Part shown: one piece after another, positions 47,079 to 60,123 of the stretch
Layout of the letters: every line of letters begins with the position of its first letter
Position numbering within the stretch: the first letter of the stretch is position 1
From: Microthyrium microscopicum
Taxonomy: Eukaryota > Ascomycota > Dothideomycetes > Microthyriales > Microthyriaceae
Length of the DNA stretch: 64,000 nt
Direction: 5' to 3'
NCBI GenBank assembly: GCA_010405405.1
Contig: MU004235.1
Span: 1,378,538-1,442,537, forward strand
Program-made: the position numbers and the translations under genes
Notes under the pieces: generated by a model
What the model was told of the DNA's origin: nothing
What the model saw: only the letters and a program-made list of their open reading frames with translations
Databases searched by the model: none

Positions 47079-48905
47079 ATGCTTCGGCCTGCTTTAAGAG
47101 CCGTAGCTCGCACTCGACGCGTTCCTTCTCAACTCTCACGATCCCTGACCACCACCGCCGTTCTTAGAATGCCAACCACTCTTTCTCCCCCAACCGCGCC
47201 ATTAAACACTCCTCTACCGTCCGACTCCTTTCACCTACTTCCTCAATCATCTAAAGCTGGTGCCGCTGAAGATGCACTATACAATGCCCAAATACAAGCC
47301 GTCAAAGAATGGTGGGCAAGTCCGAGATACAAGGACATCAAACGACCATATTCTGCAGAAGATGTTGTCTCGAAACGAGGCACATTACAACAAGTATACC
47401 CATCCAGTGTGATGGCACGAAAACTATGGGAGCTGTTCCAAAAACGTGCGGCGGAAGGAAAGCCAGTGCATACAATGGGAGCCATTGATCCTGCTCAGAT
47501 GACTCAACAAGCACCAAATCAAGAAGTTTTATATCTTTCCGGATGGGCATGCAGCTCTCTCTTAACATCCACCAACGAAGTCTCCGCGGACTTTGGTGAC
47601 TATCCATATAACACCGTACCAAACCAAGTACAGCGCATGTTCAAAGCCCAACAACTTCACGACCGCAAACAATGGGACGAGCGACGAAAAATGACCGCTG
47701 AAAAGCGTGAAAGTACACCATACACTGACTATCTCCGACCTATCGTAGCAGATGGTGATACTGGGTAAGCTCCTTCACTACCCCCATTCGTAAACAAGTA
47801 CTAACATGTTCCCAGCCATGGCGGTCTAACAGCCGTAATGAAACTATCCAAACTCTTCGCCGAAAACGGTGCCGCCGCAGTCCACTTTGAAGACCAACTC
47901 CACGGCGGCAAGAAATGCGGCCATTTAGCCGGCAAAGTGCTCGTGCCTATCCAAGAGCACGTCAACCGGCTCGTCGCCGCACGCTACCAATGGGATATCA
48001 TGGGCTCCGAAAACCTCGTCATTGCACGCACTGATTCCGAAAGCGGAAAGTTACTTTCCAACGCCATCGACGTACGCGACCACGAATTCATCCTCGGCGT
48101 CAACGAAGAAACCTCCCCACTAGCAGAAACTCTACAAGCCATGGAGCTCAAGGGCGCCACAGGTGAAGAAATCGACGTATACGAAGCACAATGGGTAAAG
48201 AAGCATAAACTCGTAACCTTCGACGAAGCAGTAACTCTACACCTCCAAAAAGAAGGCTCCAGCCCAGACGAGTACCTAGCCAGCGTCAAAGCCGATCCAA
48301 ATCTCTCCCTCCCAGCACGTCGACAATTAGCGGCCAAATACACGAAAACACCTGTCTTCTTCTCCTGGGACATCCCACGTACCCGCGAAGGCTACTACCA
48401 CTACCGCGCCGGCGGACCCGCCGCCATAAAACGCGGCATCGCGTTCGCGCCCTATGCAGATCTCTTATGGGTCGAGACGGGTACACCATCCGTCGAAGAA
48501 GCGCAGACACTTGCGCGTGCGATCCGCGCGGAAGTGCCAGGGAAACAACTTGTGTATAATTTGAGCCCGAGCTTCAATTGGATGGCATCTGGTTTCACAG
48601 AAGAGACGCTCAAATCCTTCGTATGGGATTTGGCGAAGGAGGGATTCGTGTTACAGTTGATATCACTGGCTGGTCTACATAGTAATGCGGTGGCAACGCA
48701 TGTGTTGAGTGGCGCGTTTAAGGAGGAGGGTATGTTGGCGTATGTGAATCTAGTGCAGAAGAAGGAGAAGGAGAGTGGTTGTGATGTTCTCACGCATCAG
48801 CGGTGGAGTGGTGCTGGGTTGATTGATGGCATGGTTGGTGCTGTGCAGAGTGGAAGTAGCAGCGCGAAATCGATGGGTGAGGGAAATACAGAGAATCAAT
48901 TTTAA
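47079..48905 (+). CDS. mclA: 2-methylisocitrate lyase, mitochondrial
   Basis: Splits 2-methylisocitrate into pyruvate and succinate, the last step of the methylcitrate cycle. Exons 47079-47764 and 47816-48905 give 591 residues. The start [23 protein letters not shown] is an Arg-rich mitochondrial presequence, which glyoxysomal isocitrate lyases lack. The isocitrate-lyase superfamily signature KKCGH lies near residue 263, just after the intron. Other conserved blocks include [30 protein letters not shown] and [13 protein letters not shown]. There is no peroxisomal tripeptide at the C-terminus (it ends ENQF). The upstream frame from 46965 is not needed. It is divergently paired with mcsA. Confidence 0.95.
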
Positions 48906-50346
48906 AGGTGGTAGTGATGGATATGTAGATACCAGTTATGATAGATATGTTTTTGTTTATGGATGGGCTGGATTTATCGCCCCTGAATGCTATGCTGTTT
49001 CTATATTCATGTTATATGGAATATGTGATGTCTCGGCAGAAGCCTTTTCTCGAGTCGTAATATCTTCTTACAATACCATTCCTTCATCAACTTTAACCAC
49101 AGACACAAGGTTGTAGACATTTCCAATACAAACACACGATCCTACGATCCCATGCGCATCAGCCTCGCATTACCGAGATTCATGTCCAAAGATTCAGTTT
49201 CGCACGTCTCGGCTCATTCCAGGACCACTGAAGCAGATCCGGATGATTTGACTAATCGGTGCTAATTCTCATCGCCGTCACGAGCCGTAATTTGCCTCCT
49301 TCTCACCTGGTACCCTTCAAAAGCACATCTTCGGAGAACGTTCTTTGCGTAACGATGATACTTCGCTTCTTGGCGAACGGGTGTTCGCTGGGCAAACTCT
49401 TGAGTCACAAATTTGTGATCCACTTTGCCTTATCTCGCCAGCGGAGCGCGAAAAGATCATCCACTGAGGCGATATCTTGCCATCTCGTGGTTCGTATTCC
49501 GCTAACTCTTACAAGAGAAGTACTTGGCGAACGCACTTAATCTCTCGGCGGGAGTTTACTCGCCTTCGGCATTCTTTGTCGCTGATCGCGCCCCGCTAGA
49601 TGTGGATCCACATGCAGAGGAAAATCTTGGGAATTTCTTGGAGATGCAGCGGACGAGTGGAGCTAGCAAAAATTGCTTTGGGACCGGTCGTGTTTGAATG
49701 GCGGCCAAGATGGCGTGCGTGGGGTTGGTGGACCAGCTTGATATGGCGGGGTAGATAAGGGGACTTACATGATAGATAGACATCAACTGTCTGCTGAATG
49801 TGCGATGTTTGGATATTTTGTATTTGTTGATGTTAGGTGTTGTAGAAGAGATGATGCACGTCGAATTTTGCCAGAACAAAAAGCACTCTCAAAATTGCAG
49901 GGGTGGCGAACGCAGGCAGTTGACGTGCATATCAACGAACTCAATAATCCTGGTAGCCAACACCTCTAACATCCAGCCGCCAAGACGCTGCGATAGCCAA
50001 GTCCAGTCTATAAACACCAACAACTCCAAAATAAATCAATGATGTTGACGGAATCGTCTTGGCGCACATCAACTCTGGTGCCATGTATTGAACCGTACCA
50101 CTCATTCCATCATATCTGGGGACGATGGGCGGAACTATAAGTAAGAGGCATGTGGCTCCCGTACGAGTGGTACTGGATACGTAGCGGAACGCCTAGAAAG
50201 CAAATTGCTCAGAACAGTGTCTGAAGACGAACAAATCGCTCGCTTTTGTTCCTTTCTTCTTCAACTCTTCATACCTACCTTGTGCATCACGTATGACGGA
50301 TATATTGGCCTTACTTTTACTCTCGTCTATTTCTACGCGATCGAAA
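48906..50346. other. Intergenic, mclA to ENA ATPase
   Basis: About 1.4 kb, containing the ENA promoter. Frames at 49259-49540 and 49556-49879 look random. No RNA gene seen. Confidence 0.6.
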
Positions 50347-53300
50347 ATGTCATCGGCAGATAGGACGGTACCGCCCAAGGTGGTAGCTACGCCACCGAAG
50401 ATGGAAATCAAGGCGGCGCCGGAGGGCCATGTTACTGGACAATCGAATATACGGCTCAGCGCATTGGCTCATACATTAACGCCCGAAGAGCTCGCAGATG
50501 AGCTTGATGCCGATTTAGTCGATGGATTGACGTCTGCGGAAGCCAAAGCAAGACTCGAGAAATATGGGCCAAATATGTTCCAGGAGCAGCGTGGTGTCCA
50601 GCCATTCAAGACATTACTTCGACAGGTAGCTAATGCTATGATGCTCGTAAGTCTTCAGTTCTCCCACCCTACAATCAAGTTAGCTCATTGCAATAGGTTC
50701 TATTCATGGCCATGGCCGTCAGCTTCGCCATCGGCGCCTACATGGAAGGCGGCGTAGTATTCATCGTAATCCTCATGAACATCATAATCGGTTTCTGGCA
50801 AGAATATAAAGCCGCCAAAACAATGGGTGCTCTCAAATCACTCTCTTCCCCCACCGCCAACGTCGTCCGCGATGGAGCCAATCACCAGATTCCGAACTTT
50901 GAGGTTGTTCCTGGTGATATGGTTGAAATGAAAGATGGCGATACTGTGCCTGCAGACGTCAGACTATTCGAGGCACTGAACTTCCAGACTAGCGAAGCGG
51001 AGTTGACTGGCGAGAGTTTGCCGGTATACAAACAAAGCAACACTACATTCCCTGCAGATATACCGATTGCGGATCGCCTGAATGTTGCGTATAGCACCAC
51101 GAAAGCTAGCAAGGGAAGGTCGAGAGGACTTGTGTATGCAACGGGCATGTGTACTGAAATCGGGACCGTCACCGCCGCGCTCGCCGGTAACAAGACCTCA
51201 GTTATCCGGCCAGTTCGCAGAAATTCTGCAGGACGCAAACGCCCGCACCACTATCTGACCGCGGGAGCCTTGACCGTCAAAGATGCCGTCGGCCAATTCC
51301 TCGGCATTGCGAAAGGAAGCGGTACACCACTACAGGTGATTTTGGGCAGATTGGCGGTTGTGCTGTTTGTGGTGGCTGTTATATGTGCGATCATTGTACT
51401 AGCAGCCAATGGATTCGCGGGCAATAAAGAAGTCGTCATTTACGCTGTTGCTACAGGTCTCTCCATGATTCCCGCGAGTCTCATTGTTGTGTTGACGATC
51501 ACGATGGCGGCGGGCACGTGGGCGATGAAGAGACGGAAGGTCATTGTGCGGAACATGAAAGCACTTGAAAGCCTAGGCGGAGTGACAGATATCTGCTCCG
51601 ATAAGACCGGAACCTTGACACAGGGGAAGATGGTGGTCAGCCGAGCATGGATCCCTAGTGATGCAACGTATCTGGTTGATCTGAATGATGAGCCGTTCAA
51701 TCCAGAGAAGGGGACGGTGCGGACGAGGAAGAGCTGTCCGCATGGTATCAATGGCCATGATGAGGAGAAGTTTGAGGATGTTGTGCCGGTTGAGCACCTT
51801 GAGGGCAATGCGAGATTGCTGGAATTTCTCAAGGTCGGCTCATTGGCCAATCTTGCTACGGTACATGTTGGTGAGAAAGAGAGTTGGGTTGCGAGGGGAG
51901 ATCCAACTGAGATCGCTCTTCAAGTCTTTGTTTCGAGATTCGATTGGAATAGAACTGGACAAGTATCTGGTGATGAACCATCCTGGAAACAGATCACCGA
52001 ATTCCCTTTTGACTCGGACGTCAAGCGAATGAGCGCAGTATACGAAGAGACTGCCACCAAGAAGAGATGGGCTTTCACCAAAGGAGCGGTTGAAAGAGTC
52101 GTCGGTCGCTGCAATCGGGTACACCTGGATAGTGAAGTGGCTGGAGAGATGACAGAGAGCTACTCCAATCATATCTTGCTCCAGATGGAAGCAATGGCGT
52201 CCTTGGGTTTGAGAACATTGGCTCTTGCCAGCAAAGAGATCTCAGAAGACTTTGAGCTTGAGCAAACAGACGCCAGAGAATGGGTGGAGCATGCTCTAGT
52301 GTTTAGAGGCCTCGTGGGAATATACGATCCGCCTCGTGCTGAAACTGCTCCATCGGTTAAAGCTTGTCAAGATGCTGGTATTGTGGTTCACATGGTAAGT
52401 GCCAACAAGTTTCTTTATGATGACTATGCTAATAACCATAGCTTACTGGAGATCATCCAGCTACAGCAAAGGCCATCTCAGAGCAAGTTGGTATCTTGCC
52501 AAAGGATACTTCGATGATCGCCAAAGACACGGCGGATGCAATGATCATGACTGGCTCACAGTTTGATGCTTTGTCGGATGCTGCAATCGACGCACTACCG
52601 GAACTGCCTCTGGTGATTGCGAGATGTGCTCCAAGCACAAAGCAGAAGATGATTCATGCTCTCCATCGACGGAAGAGATTCGTTGCCATGGTAAGTGATT
52701 CCGATCAATTGAAAGAGAGCCGTGCTGACATGATTAGACTGGCGATGGTGTTAATGATGCTGTGGCCTTGAACGAAGCAGATGTTGGTATCGCTATGGGT
52801 GATTGCGGTTCAGATGTCGCCATTGACGCCTCTGACATCGTCTTAACCGACGACAACTTTGCATCGATCGTCGCAGCCATCGAGGAAGGCAGAAGAATGT
52901 TCGCCAACATTCAGAAATTCGTAGCACATCTCTTAGCGCAAAACGTCGCTCAAGTGCTAGTTCTCCTTATTGGCCTAGCATTCAAAGACGACTCCGACTT
53001 CTCCGTCTTTCCAATCAGTCCAGTTGAAATCATGTGGATCATAATGATCACATCCAGCTTTCCAGACATGGGACTCGGTTTCGAAGCCGCAACGCAAGGC
53101 ATAATGCTTGAGCCGCCAAACGACGTAAGATAAGCGCCCAAAGAATCTTACATCGCCTGCTAACCTTTTCCTAGACCGCCTGGGGTGTCTTCTCACCCGA
53201 AGTCGTCCTCGATATCCTCGTTTACGGCGTCTGGATCGCCCTGCTCTGCCTCGCCTCCTTCGTCCTCGTAATCTTCGGCTTCGGCAACTCCCACCTAGGC

Positions 53301-53780
53301 ACAGAATGCAATCGCACCTACTCTGAATCCTGCGACGTAGTCTTTCGCGCCCGCGCAACAACCTTCGCTTGCCTGACCTGGTTCTCCCTCTTCCTCGCCT
53401 GGGAACTCATCGACAAGCGCCGTAGTTTCTTCCGCTACAGCGCACCAGAGAAACGGTTTTTCTGGCAAGTCCTTTGGGCAAATAAATTTTTGTTCACGTC
53501 GATTGTGTTGGGTTTTGTGACGATTTGGCCGGTGCTGTATATTCCGAAACTGAATACGGTTGTGTTTAAGCACAAGGGGATCCAGTGGGAGTGGGGGATT
53601 GTGTTGATTGCGACGTGGTTGTTCTTTGCTGGGGTGGAGAGTTGGAAGTGGGCCAAGAGAGTTTATTTTAGACGGAAGGCTAAGAATGTTGGCCAGACGG
53701 GCGGGAATTTGACGCCGAGTTCGACGACTATGTCGAATAGTACGTCTGGAAATAATTCCAAGTCGAGGATGGAGGTGTAA
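50347..53780 (+). CDS. ENA1: ENA-type P-type Na+/K+-exporting ATPase
   Basis: Type IID P-ATPase that exports Na+ or K+ at high pH or salt. Exons 50347-50646, 50697-52394, 52442-52690, 52738-53124 and 53175-53780 give about 1079 residues; all junctions are phase 0. An in-frame Met 18 codons upstream (50293) is a possible alternative start. Features: cation-ATPase N-domain ([20 protein letters not shown]), TGES dephosphorylation loop, the ENA-like [17 protein letters not shown] segment, the phosphorylated Asp402 in DKTGT, and LTGDHPAT and TGDGVND hinge motifs (Asp752 in the latter). The C-terminus carries the last membrane spans and [23 protein letters not shown], typical of ENA pumps. Single large gene, plasma membrane expected. 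Confidence 0.95.
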
Positions 53781-55271
53781 ATAGCACGCTGATGGATAAG
53801 ATTCTTTGGAAACCAGATGCGGTATACATATTCCATGATCCGTGCTCGAGGAGGAAGGACTTGAAGAGGCAAGCTTTGTATGAGCTGGCAAAGTCGAACA
53901 TTTTGCATAAACTTGGAGTATTAATAACACAATGGTAGATTTGAATGCTTTTTTTCTCGAGACCACGCTCAATCACGATGTGAAGCCATATTCGGCAATT
54001 GAAGACATTCATGACATGAGAGTTCCAGCCTATGACATGGCTTAAGATCTGCTCCTCAACACAATAAAGAAGACGAATGAGATATAGTCGGATGTAGATG
54101 CGTTACAGAACCGTTCCACGAGATCAAAAACGGTTGAAACCATCGAGTGGTCAGAGAAATATCTTGGATGAAACGAGGTTGCAGAAGTCTAAGCTGAAAG
54201 CGAAATTCGAAGCATTGAAAAGAAATTGACGGCTCGTGGCAGACTAAATGGTCAATGCCACATCTAGCTGCATTATCTGCCATGATATCAATTTCATCTG
54301 AAAAGTAAAGTATAAAAAATTGTTGGGATGCAGAATCACGAAGAAATTATTCGACGCGTCTGGAGTTGCAAAAAATATGGCAGGGGTTGGGCATTGCAAA
54401 CATCAGCTGGGTTAGGCCGAACAAGGTTAGAGAATGCTTACTTGTTGACAATAGGCACAAGACCAACCCAATTCGGGCCAAAATAACAGCAGCGGCGGCT
54501 GTCAGGCCCGTCTATCTTCAAAACCAATCTTACTCCCGCGTTTAAGGTCCCATCGCTAAACTTCTTCTCCTCAATAATCACAAGCAATTCGCCTACTTCT
54601 CTTTTTCACCAACTTCACCAACTTCAGTCTTTACTTTGGCTTCTCATATACATTTGGCGAACCTTCATTTGCACGCGTCAAGAATCCAACAGCAATTCAA
54701 CCGCGCACTAACGACCGTTGCAGCGATTCCCATGGCGCATTGCCCCGGGCCTCTTCTTCATCAACCTCCACTTAACCTGCAATCGCCAATCAGGGCTCTC
54801 CATTGCTTTGATTGACTGCAGGCTTGTCGGACCAACTGCTCTCTTACTCGCTCACTGCTCCTCGTCCCAATTTCCCGCTGATTCCAAGTTGCTACCATTC
54901 CAACCACACCCTTCTCACACTTTCCCACTCTCAGCTAATTACTTCTCTTCGCCGCTGGCAGGACCAGCAACAAGTCCATTAATCCCAACATCATCGACAA
55001 ACCTTTGCGAACTTCGACCAGTTGCACGTCTCGTGCCCCTGACCAGGTTCATACCCGCCCTGTACACCAGGAACCCACGACACAAAACTTTGTTTGCTCA
55101 ATTAAATCTATAGCATCTGCACAACACGGACACTGAGCCCAGATCTCTCTAAAGAACCTCGTTCATGGATTTCGCGCTCACCTTCGACACGTAGCTACAA
55201 CACCTCTCTCCTCCTGCGACACACTCGAACGCATCTAGCTCGATTCTCCTCACCAATAATCCAGAGCAAGT
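53781..55271. other. Intergenic, ENA ATPase to Skt5/Chs4
   Basis: About 1.5 kb. From about 54530 the plus strand is very pyrimidine-rich (T/C runs, CCA steps), probably a long leader of the Chs4-type gene, possibly with leader introns. The open frame 54718-55113 falls inside it and looks non-coding. Confidence 0.6.
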
Positions 55272-58229
55272 ATGGCCTACCAAAATCAGGGCCAATCTAG
55301 GCCGTATTACGATCAAAGGGGTCCTCCTCGAAGAGGGCCACCTCCACAAGGCTACGAACCTCAATTCAACAATAATTATCAACGACAGCAACAACCACCA
55401 CCACAGCAACAGCAATACCAACAGCAACAACCACGAGCGCGGCATAATAGAGGGCAACCAAGTGAAGATGGATATTATCATTCGGAATTTTGGGCTGAAT
55501 ATGGAGTGCCACCACTACAAAATAATGGCTTTGATCAGGGCCCTCCGCAACAAGATGGGCCTCAAATGAGAGCGGGTAATTTTTCAAGACCGAATGGGTT
55601 CGATGATGGTTCTCGCGGACCGCCACCTGGACAATTTGGAAATGGTGATCCAAGACAGCGAGGTCCACCAAATGGCTATGGAATGAATGGCCCACCACAA
55701 GGCTTTGGAAATGACGGATTCAATCGTGGGCCACCCAATGGACATCCAAACGGACGGCCTCCCCCCCGAGGTGATTTTAGAGGCGGCCCTGGAGGTCCTG
55801 GAGGGCCACAAGGAATGCGACAATCGCCGCCGCGTCGAGCTCAAGGCAGTACGTACTTGAACAAGTTACACGTGGATAATATCTAACTCGAATAGTGGGC
55901 CCTCCTTATGATCCATCTCTCAAGATGGGCTTCGATAATCCATTTCCCATCTTTCCTTCAAATCCTCCACCTCGATCAGCAACCGCGCCTCTCGAAAACG
56001 GCATGGGTAATATGAGTATTAATGGACGGCCTAGCATAGATAGTAGCTCCAGGCCACCTACATCTGCCAGCAGAACGAGTAATAGATCAACGCCTTCGCG
56101 ACAATCAGAAAGAAGTCAATACAGCACCGATGCTACTACTTTTGACAGTATCCAGGAGGGACCATTGACTGGTCCCAGTTCGTTCCAACGGGGACCTTTA
56201 CCACGATCCATGACGACGCCTAATGATAGGCCACCAACGCGCCCTGGTGGCCCTATGGATTTTGGCATTGGACCTCTTGGGAATGATCCAATGGGACCTA
56301 GAGCCGGCTCTGCTGCGGGAATGCGCCCTGGTATGGGTGGCTTTGGTCCTCCAGTTCGTGCTCAAACATCACTCGACAATCGACCGGGAACTTCTCAAGG
56401 GAAAAATAATTCATTTGACGACTGGATGCCCAATTTTGATGGCCCATCGAATGCTGCGCCCATGGAAGATGCTATAGGACTACCACTTGATGCGGCTCCA
56501 GGAATTGCTAGAGCACCTACTGCACCTCCACAACTTCACGCAATGAAGTCGCAACCAAACTTGCGATTACAAGACGATGGATTGGGCTTCGGTTTCGATC
56601 AGCCTCCACCAATGCCCGGAGGCATGCCTATGAATGGTAACAGGATGGCTTCTCCAGATCCGTACTCGAGTCGCAGTAGAGGACCTGGTGGACCAGGACC
56701 ACGTGCAAATATGCCACCACCATCAATGCAAGGACAAGGACGACCATCACTGGACACGCAGCAAAATCCGTGGTCAGATCCCGGTCCGGGTCGAGGTGGT
56801 CCTATGTCAGCACCACCGGGCGGCCCTCCTGGGGGTGGGTTTCGTGGTCCTCCTCCTGGCAGAATGAATCAACCACCGCCACCACAACCCGAAAACGAAA
56901 ACCCTGATGCGTTACCTGCCCATCCTATGCCGGTGAGGCCAGGTCTCATGGATAATGCACAAGCAGGCGCGCAATCGCAACGTGGCCCACCACAGCGCAT
57001 ACCACAGCAAGCTGGGGAGCCCACGGATGGCGAGCCGCCCGTCACACTCCGCGAGTTGGATGAGTTGCGCGAAAAGGCTCGAGTAGCTCCTGCAGATAAC
57101 AAGCTCCACCTCTTTCTCGCGAGAAAGTTGGTTGAGGCATCAAATGTTCTGGCAGACGAGGGGGGTCGCGCCGACCTGAAAACACGCAACAAGAATCGCG
57201 AAAGATACGTCTTCGAGGCACACAAAGTCATAAAGAGATTGGTCCAACAGTCCTATCCTGATGCCATGTTTTACCTCGCAGACTGTTACGGCACAGGTCA
57301 ACTTGGCTTGCAAGTCGACCATAAAGAAGCATTTAACCTCTACCAAGCAGCTGCCAAACTCGGCCACCCAGCTTCAGCCTACCGAACGGCAGTATGCTGC
57401 GAAATTGGCGGCGAAGGTACTAGGAAGGATCCGCTCAAAGCTGTACAGTGGTATCGACGATCAGCCACCCTAGGTGACGTGAGCGCCATGTACAAGCTCG
57501 GCATGGTCCTACTCAAAGGCCTCCTCGGCCAACAATTATCCGTCGGCGAGGGCGTAATCTGGCTCAACCGCGCCGCCGAGCGCGCAGACGAAGAAAATCC
57601 CCATGCCGTACACGAACTTGCGCTTATCCACGAATTCCCTCCCCGCGGCGGCAAAATCATCGCAGACGAGAAATATGCGCTCCAGCTATACCAACAAGCC
57701 GCTAAACTCGGCTATCGATTATCTCAAACACGACTTGGCAAAGCTTTTGAACAAGGTCATCTCGGCTGTCCGATAGACGATCGCGCCTCCATCCATTGGT
57801 ACAGTAAGGCTGCCGCCCAGGAGGATGGAGAAGCAGAACTTGCCTTGTCAGGCTGGTATCTCACCGGTAGTCGCGGAATTTTGGAAGCTAGTGAGACAGA
57901 AGCGTATCTTTGGGCGAGGAAGGCGGCACTGAAAGAATATCCCAAGGCCGAGTACGCTATGGGACATTTTAGTGAGACTGGTATTGGATGTCCAGTTAAT
58001 CTGGAGGACGCAAAGCGCTGGTATGGGCGTGCAGCTTGTGAGTTTTTGAGTCCATGCTTCTTGTGAAGCCAGCGATTCGTGGATATGAGATACTAATTAT
58101 GTTTCTGTAGCACATCACTACGTCAAGGCTCAGGAAGCTTTAGAAAACTTGAGACGAGGCGGCCGCCAGCGCATAAAACGCCAACGATATTCACGAACTG
58201 GTCGCAATGATGAATGCTCGGTCATGTAG
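55272..58229 (+). CDS. SKT5: Skt5/Chs4-like chitin synthase activator (Sel1 repeats, CAAX)
   Basis: Three exons, 55272-55848, 55896-58037 and 58111-58229, give about 945 residues. The first 570 or so are low-complexity, rich in Gln, Pro and Gly (runs such as PPPQQQQYQQQQP), probably disordered. From about 575 a conserved block (VTLRELDELREKARVAPADN) leads into a series of Sel1-like repeats to about 905 (for example KLGHPASAYRTAVCCEIGGEG, GYRLSQTRLGKAFEQGHLG). The last exon ends NDECSVM, a CAAX box for farnesylation, as in yeast Skt5/Chs4, which recruits and activates the class IV chitin synthase Chs3 at the bud neck or septum. Localisation by prenylation is inferred. Confidence 0.92.
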
Positions 58230-58641
58230 AGCATTTGGCCAGCTGTTGATAAATCCAGATAAATCATATATTTGCATTCACATCATGGCGTCGGACTGTT
58301 ATATCGAAGCTTTCGGGACAGCTCTTTCGATACCTCAGGCTGCGCTTTTAATCTTAAAAGACGCCATGTTAATACGGAAGTCGAACGGAATAGTACTTAT
58401 TCTTGGGCGCAAAGGAACGTTAAAAACCAACACCGTGCTTCTGATACCCGACTTGGTAGCTTCAATCCCAGTCTGGGGGCATGTTTGCTCCTATTATCTT
58501 TCATCTTTTGGGTTCTTGATAGAAATATATAATCTCTCAAACATCACTTACCTTTCTTTCCTTCTCCCTCCTCTCTTCTCCGTGACACGAACGAATCCGT
58601 CATTTCCCTGTCTCGGTCATTCCGCTGTGTCAACTCCCTTC
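58230..58641. other. Intergenic between convergent genes
   Basis: About 0.4 kb of 3' regions. An open plus-strand frame runs through here and across the GH5 last exon, but it is antisense noise. Confidence 0.6.
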
Positions 58642-60123
58642 CTAAGTATACGTCATCAAAAGATCAATATATCCCTTATACGCCTTCCCATCCTTCGGCT
58701 CCATACTATAAATATACGGTCCCCACCATGGTCCAGCAGACCACCAATTCCATCCGCTCCATACGTCGGAATTGGCCTGCATGTATTTCAACATGCCCGC
58801 TACTGCTGTCTTGCACTGTGCGTTATCTATCGTTTGTCAGCGTAAGATCTAGAGTATATCTCTTCGCACGGCCTAGCGGGATTTATCAATGTACTGAAAG
58901 GCATTTCAGCAGATCATAAATCTCTGCCATTATTTTTTGACGAGGGCATTCTTACCGCCTGCGCCAAATTCACCCAAAAAGCCGACTTTTTTGTTGGCCT
59001 TGAGCCATTGTGTTGCTTCAACGAGTCGTTCTTGCCCGATGGTGGAGGAGACGCATTCGGCTTTTGTGCCGGAGCCGTCGGTGTCGAGATATTGGTGCAT
59101 GTGGTAGACGAGTTTGTTCAGGGGGTCTTTGAGTGCGCCCATGGTATCTGCGTTGCCGGATTTTTTCCAGGACCTGGAGATGTTAGTTTTTTGGGGAATG
59201 AATCACGGATTGGGGAATGGGAGATTTCGTGGTTGTGAGGGGAGCGAGAAATTGGAGCTGTGAAGGGAACGTGAAAATTGGGAAAGGGGTTTGTGATGAT
59301 TTTGAGCATTGTTTGCGCTGCCTTCGCACTGGAGGAAGGGGCAGGGGGGAAAGGGGAATGTTTTTGTTGACTGTGCGAATTCTAGGGGGAGGCTTACCAT
59401 GCGCCTGTCCAGGAGTTGCCTTCGACATGAATCAGTTGTGTGGCGCCTGTGGAACGGATTCCGTCAATGGCGGCTTGGTTGAGCTTGACGACCAGGGGTT
59501 GGGGCATATCGTGGTCTATTTGTTTGTTTAGCACTGGTTAGGGGTTAAGGGGTGTTAAGGGGCGAGGGTAGGCGACGACGGGGTCGGTCATTTGGGAAGC
59601 TTGATGGGAGCGGGAGCTGGAGCTTACATTCGTTGTTGGTGTCCCAGAGGACTTTAGGATTGTCCTTGAACTTTTTGGCGACAGACGTCCACCAAGCCTT
59701 GAAATCTTCGGGGTTTTCGATGATTTTCTGGTAGTATCGGCCATAGTTGTGTGGGTTTAGCATGGCGTATGCGCCTTTTCCGGTGACGAAGTTGACAGAG
59801 TCTTCCATATCCTTCAAGTATTCGGCGTTGAAAGAGCCGGTCATTTTGTCGGGAATGAGACGCTCCATGAGGAAGTTTAGCCGGAACGTATTCATGCCTT
59901 TGTCGATAAAGTGAGCAATGGCTGTATTGTTTGGCCACGCATAGTCTTTGCCTTTTTTGCCTGGGAATACTTTTTCGCCGAATTCTGGTCCTGCTTCGTT
60001 CATGCCGATGTATTGGAATTTGTTGAGCTTCGCGGGCACGGTGTTGTCCAGAATCCTAGGCGTAGCGACTGCTGAAACGACCGTAGCCAGCGCGGCCGCT
60101 GGGAGAAACGAGTGGATGTGCAT
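58642..60123 (-). CDS. Secreted GH5 endo-beta-1,4-glucanase
   Basis: Minus-strand exons 60123-59628, 59515-59398, 59173-58956 and 58826-58642 give 338 residues, the usual size of single-domain fungal GH5_5 cellulases; no cellulose-binding module. Signal peptide at the start ([20 protein letters not shown]). Catalytic acid Glu165 in WDTNNE and nucleophile Glu273 in GFLGEFG. The last exon holds [19 protein letters not shown] and [13 protein letters not shown], typical of Aspergillus EglB and Thermoascus Cel5A. The introns are 112, 224 and 129 nt, longer than most here. It probably cleaves internal bonds in cellulose or mixed-linked glucan. It is divergent from RAD1, with which it has no functional link. 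Confidence 0.94.

Noticed and set aside
54718-55113. 131-codon plus-strand frame before the Skt5/Chs4 gene
   Set aside because: Lies in the pyrimidine-rich leader; low-complexity composition follows from base bias.
58207-58845. 212-codon plus-strand frame
   Set aside because: It overlaps the conserved last exon of the GH5 gene on the other strand and has no family features.
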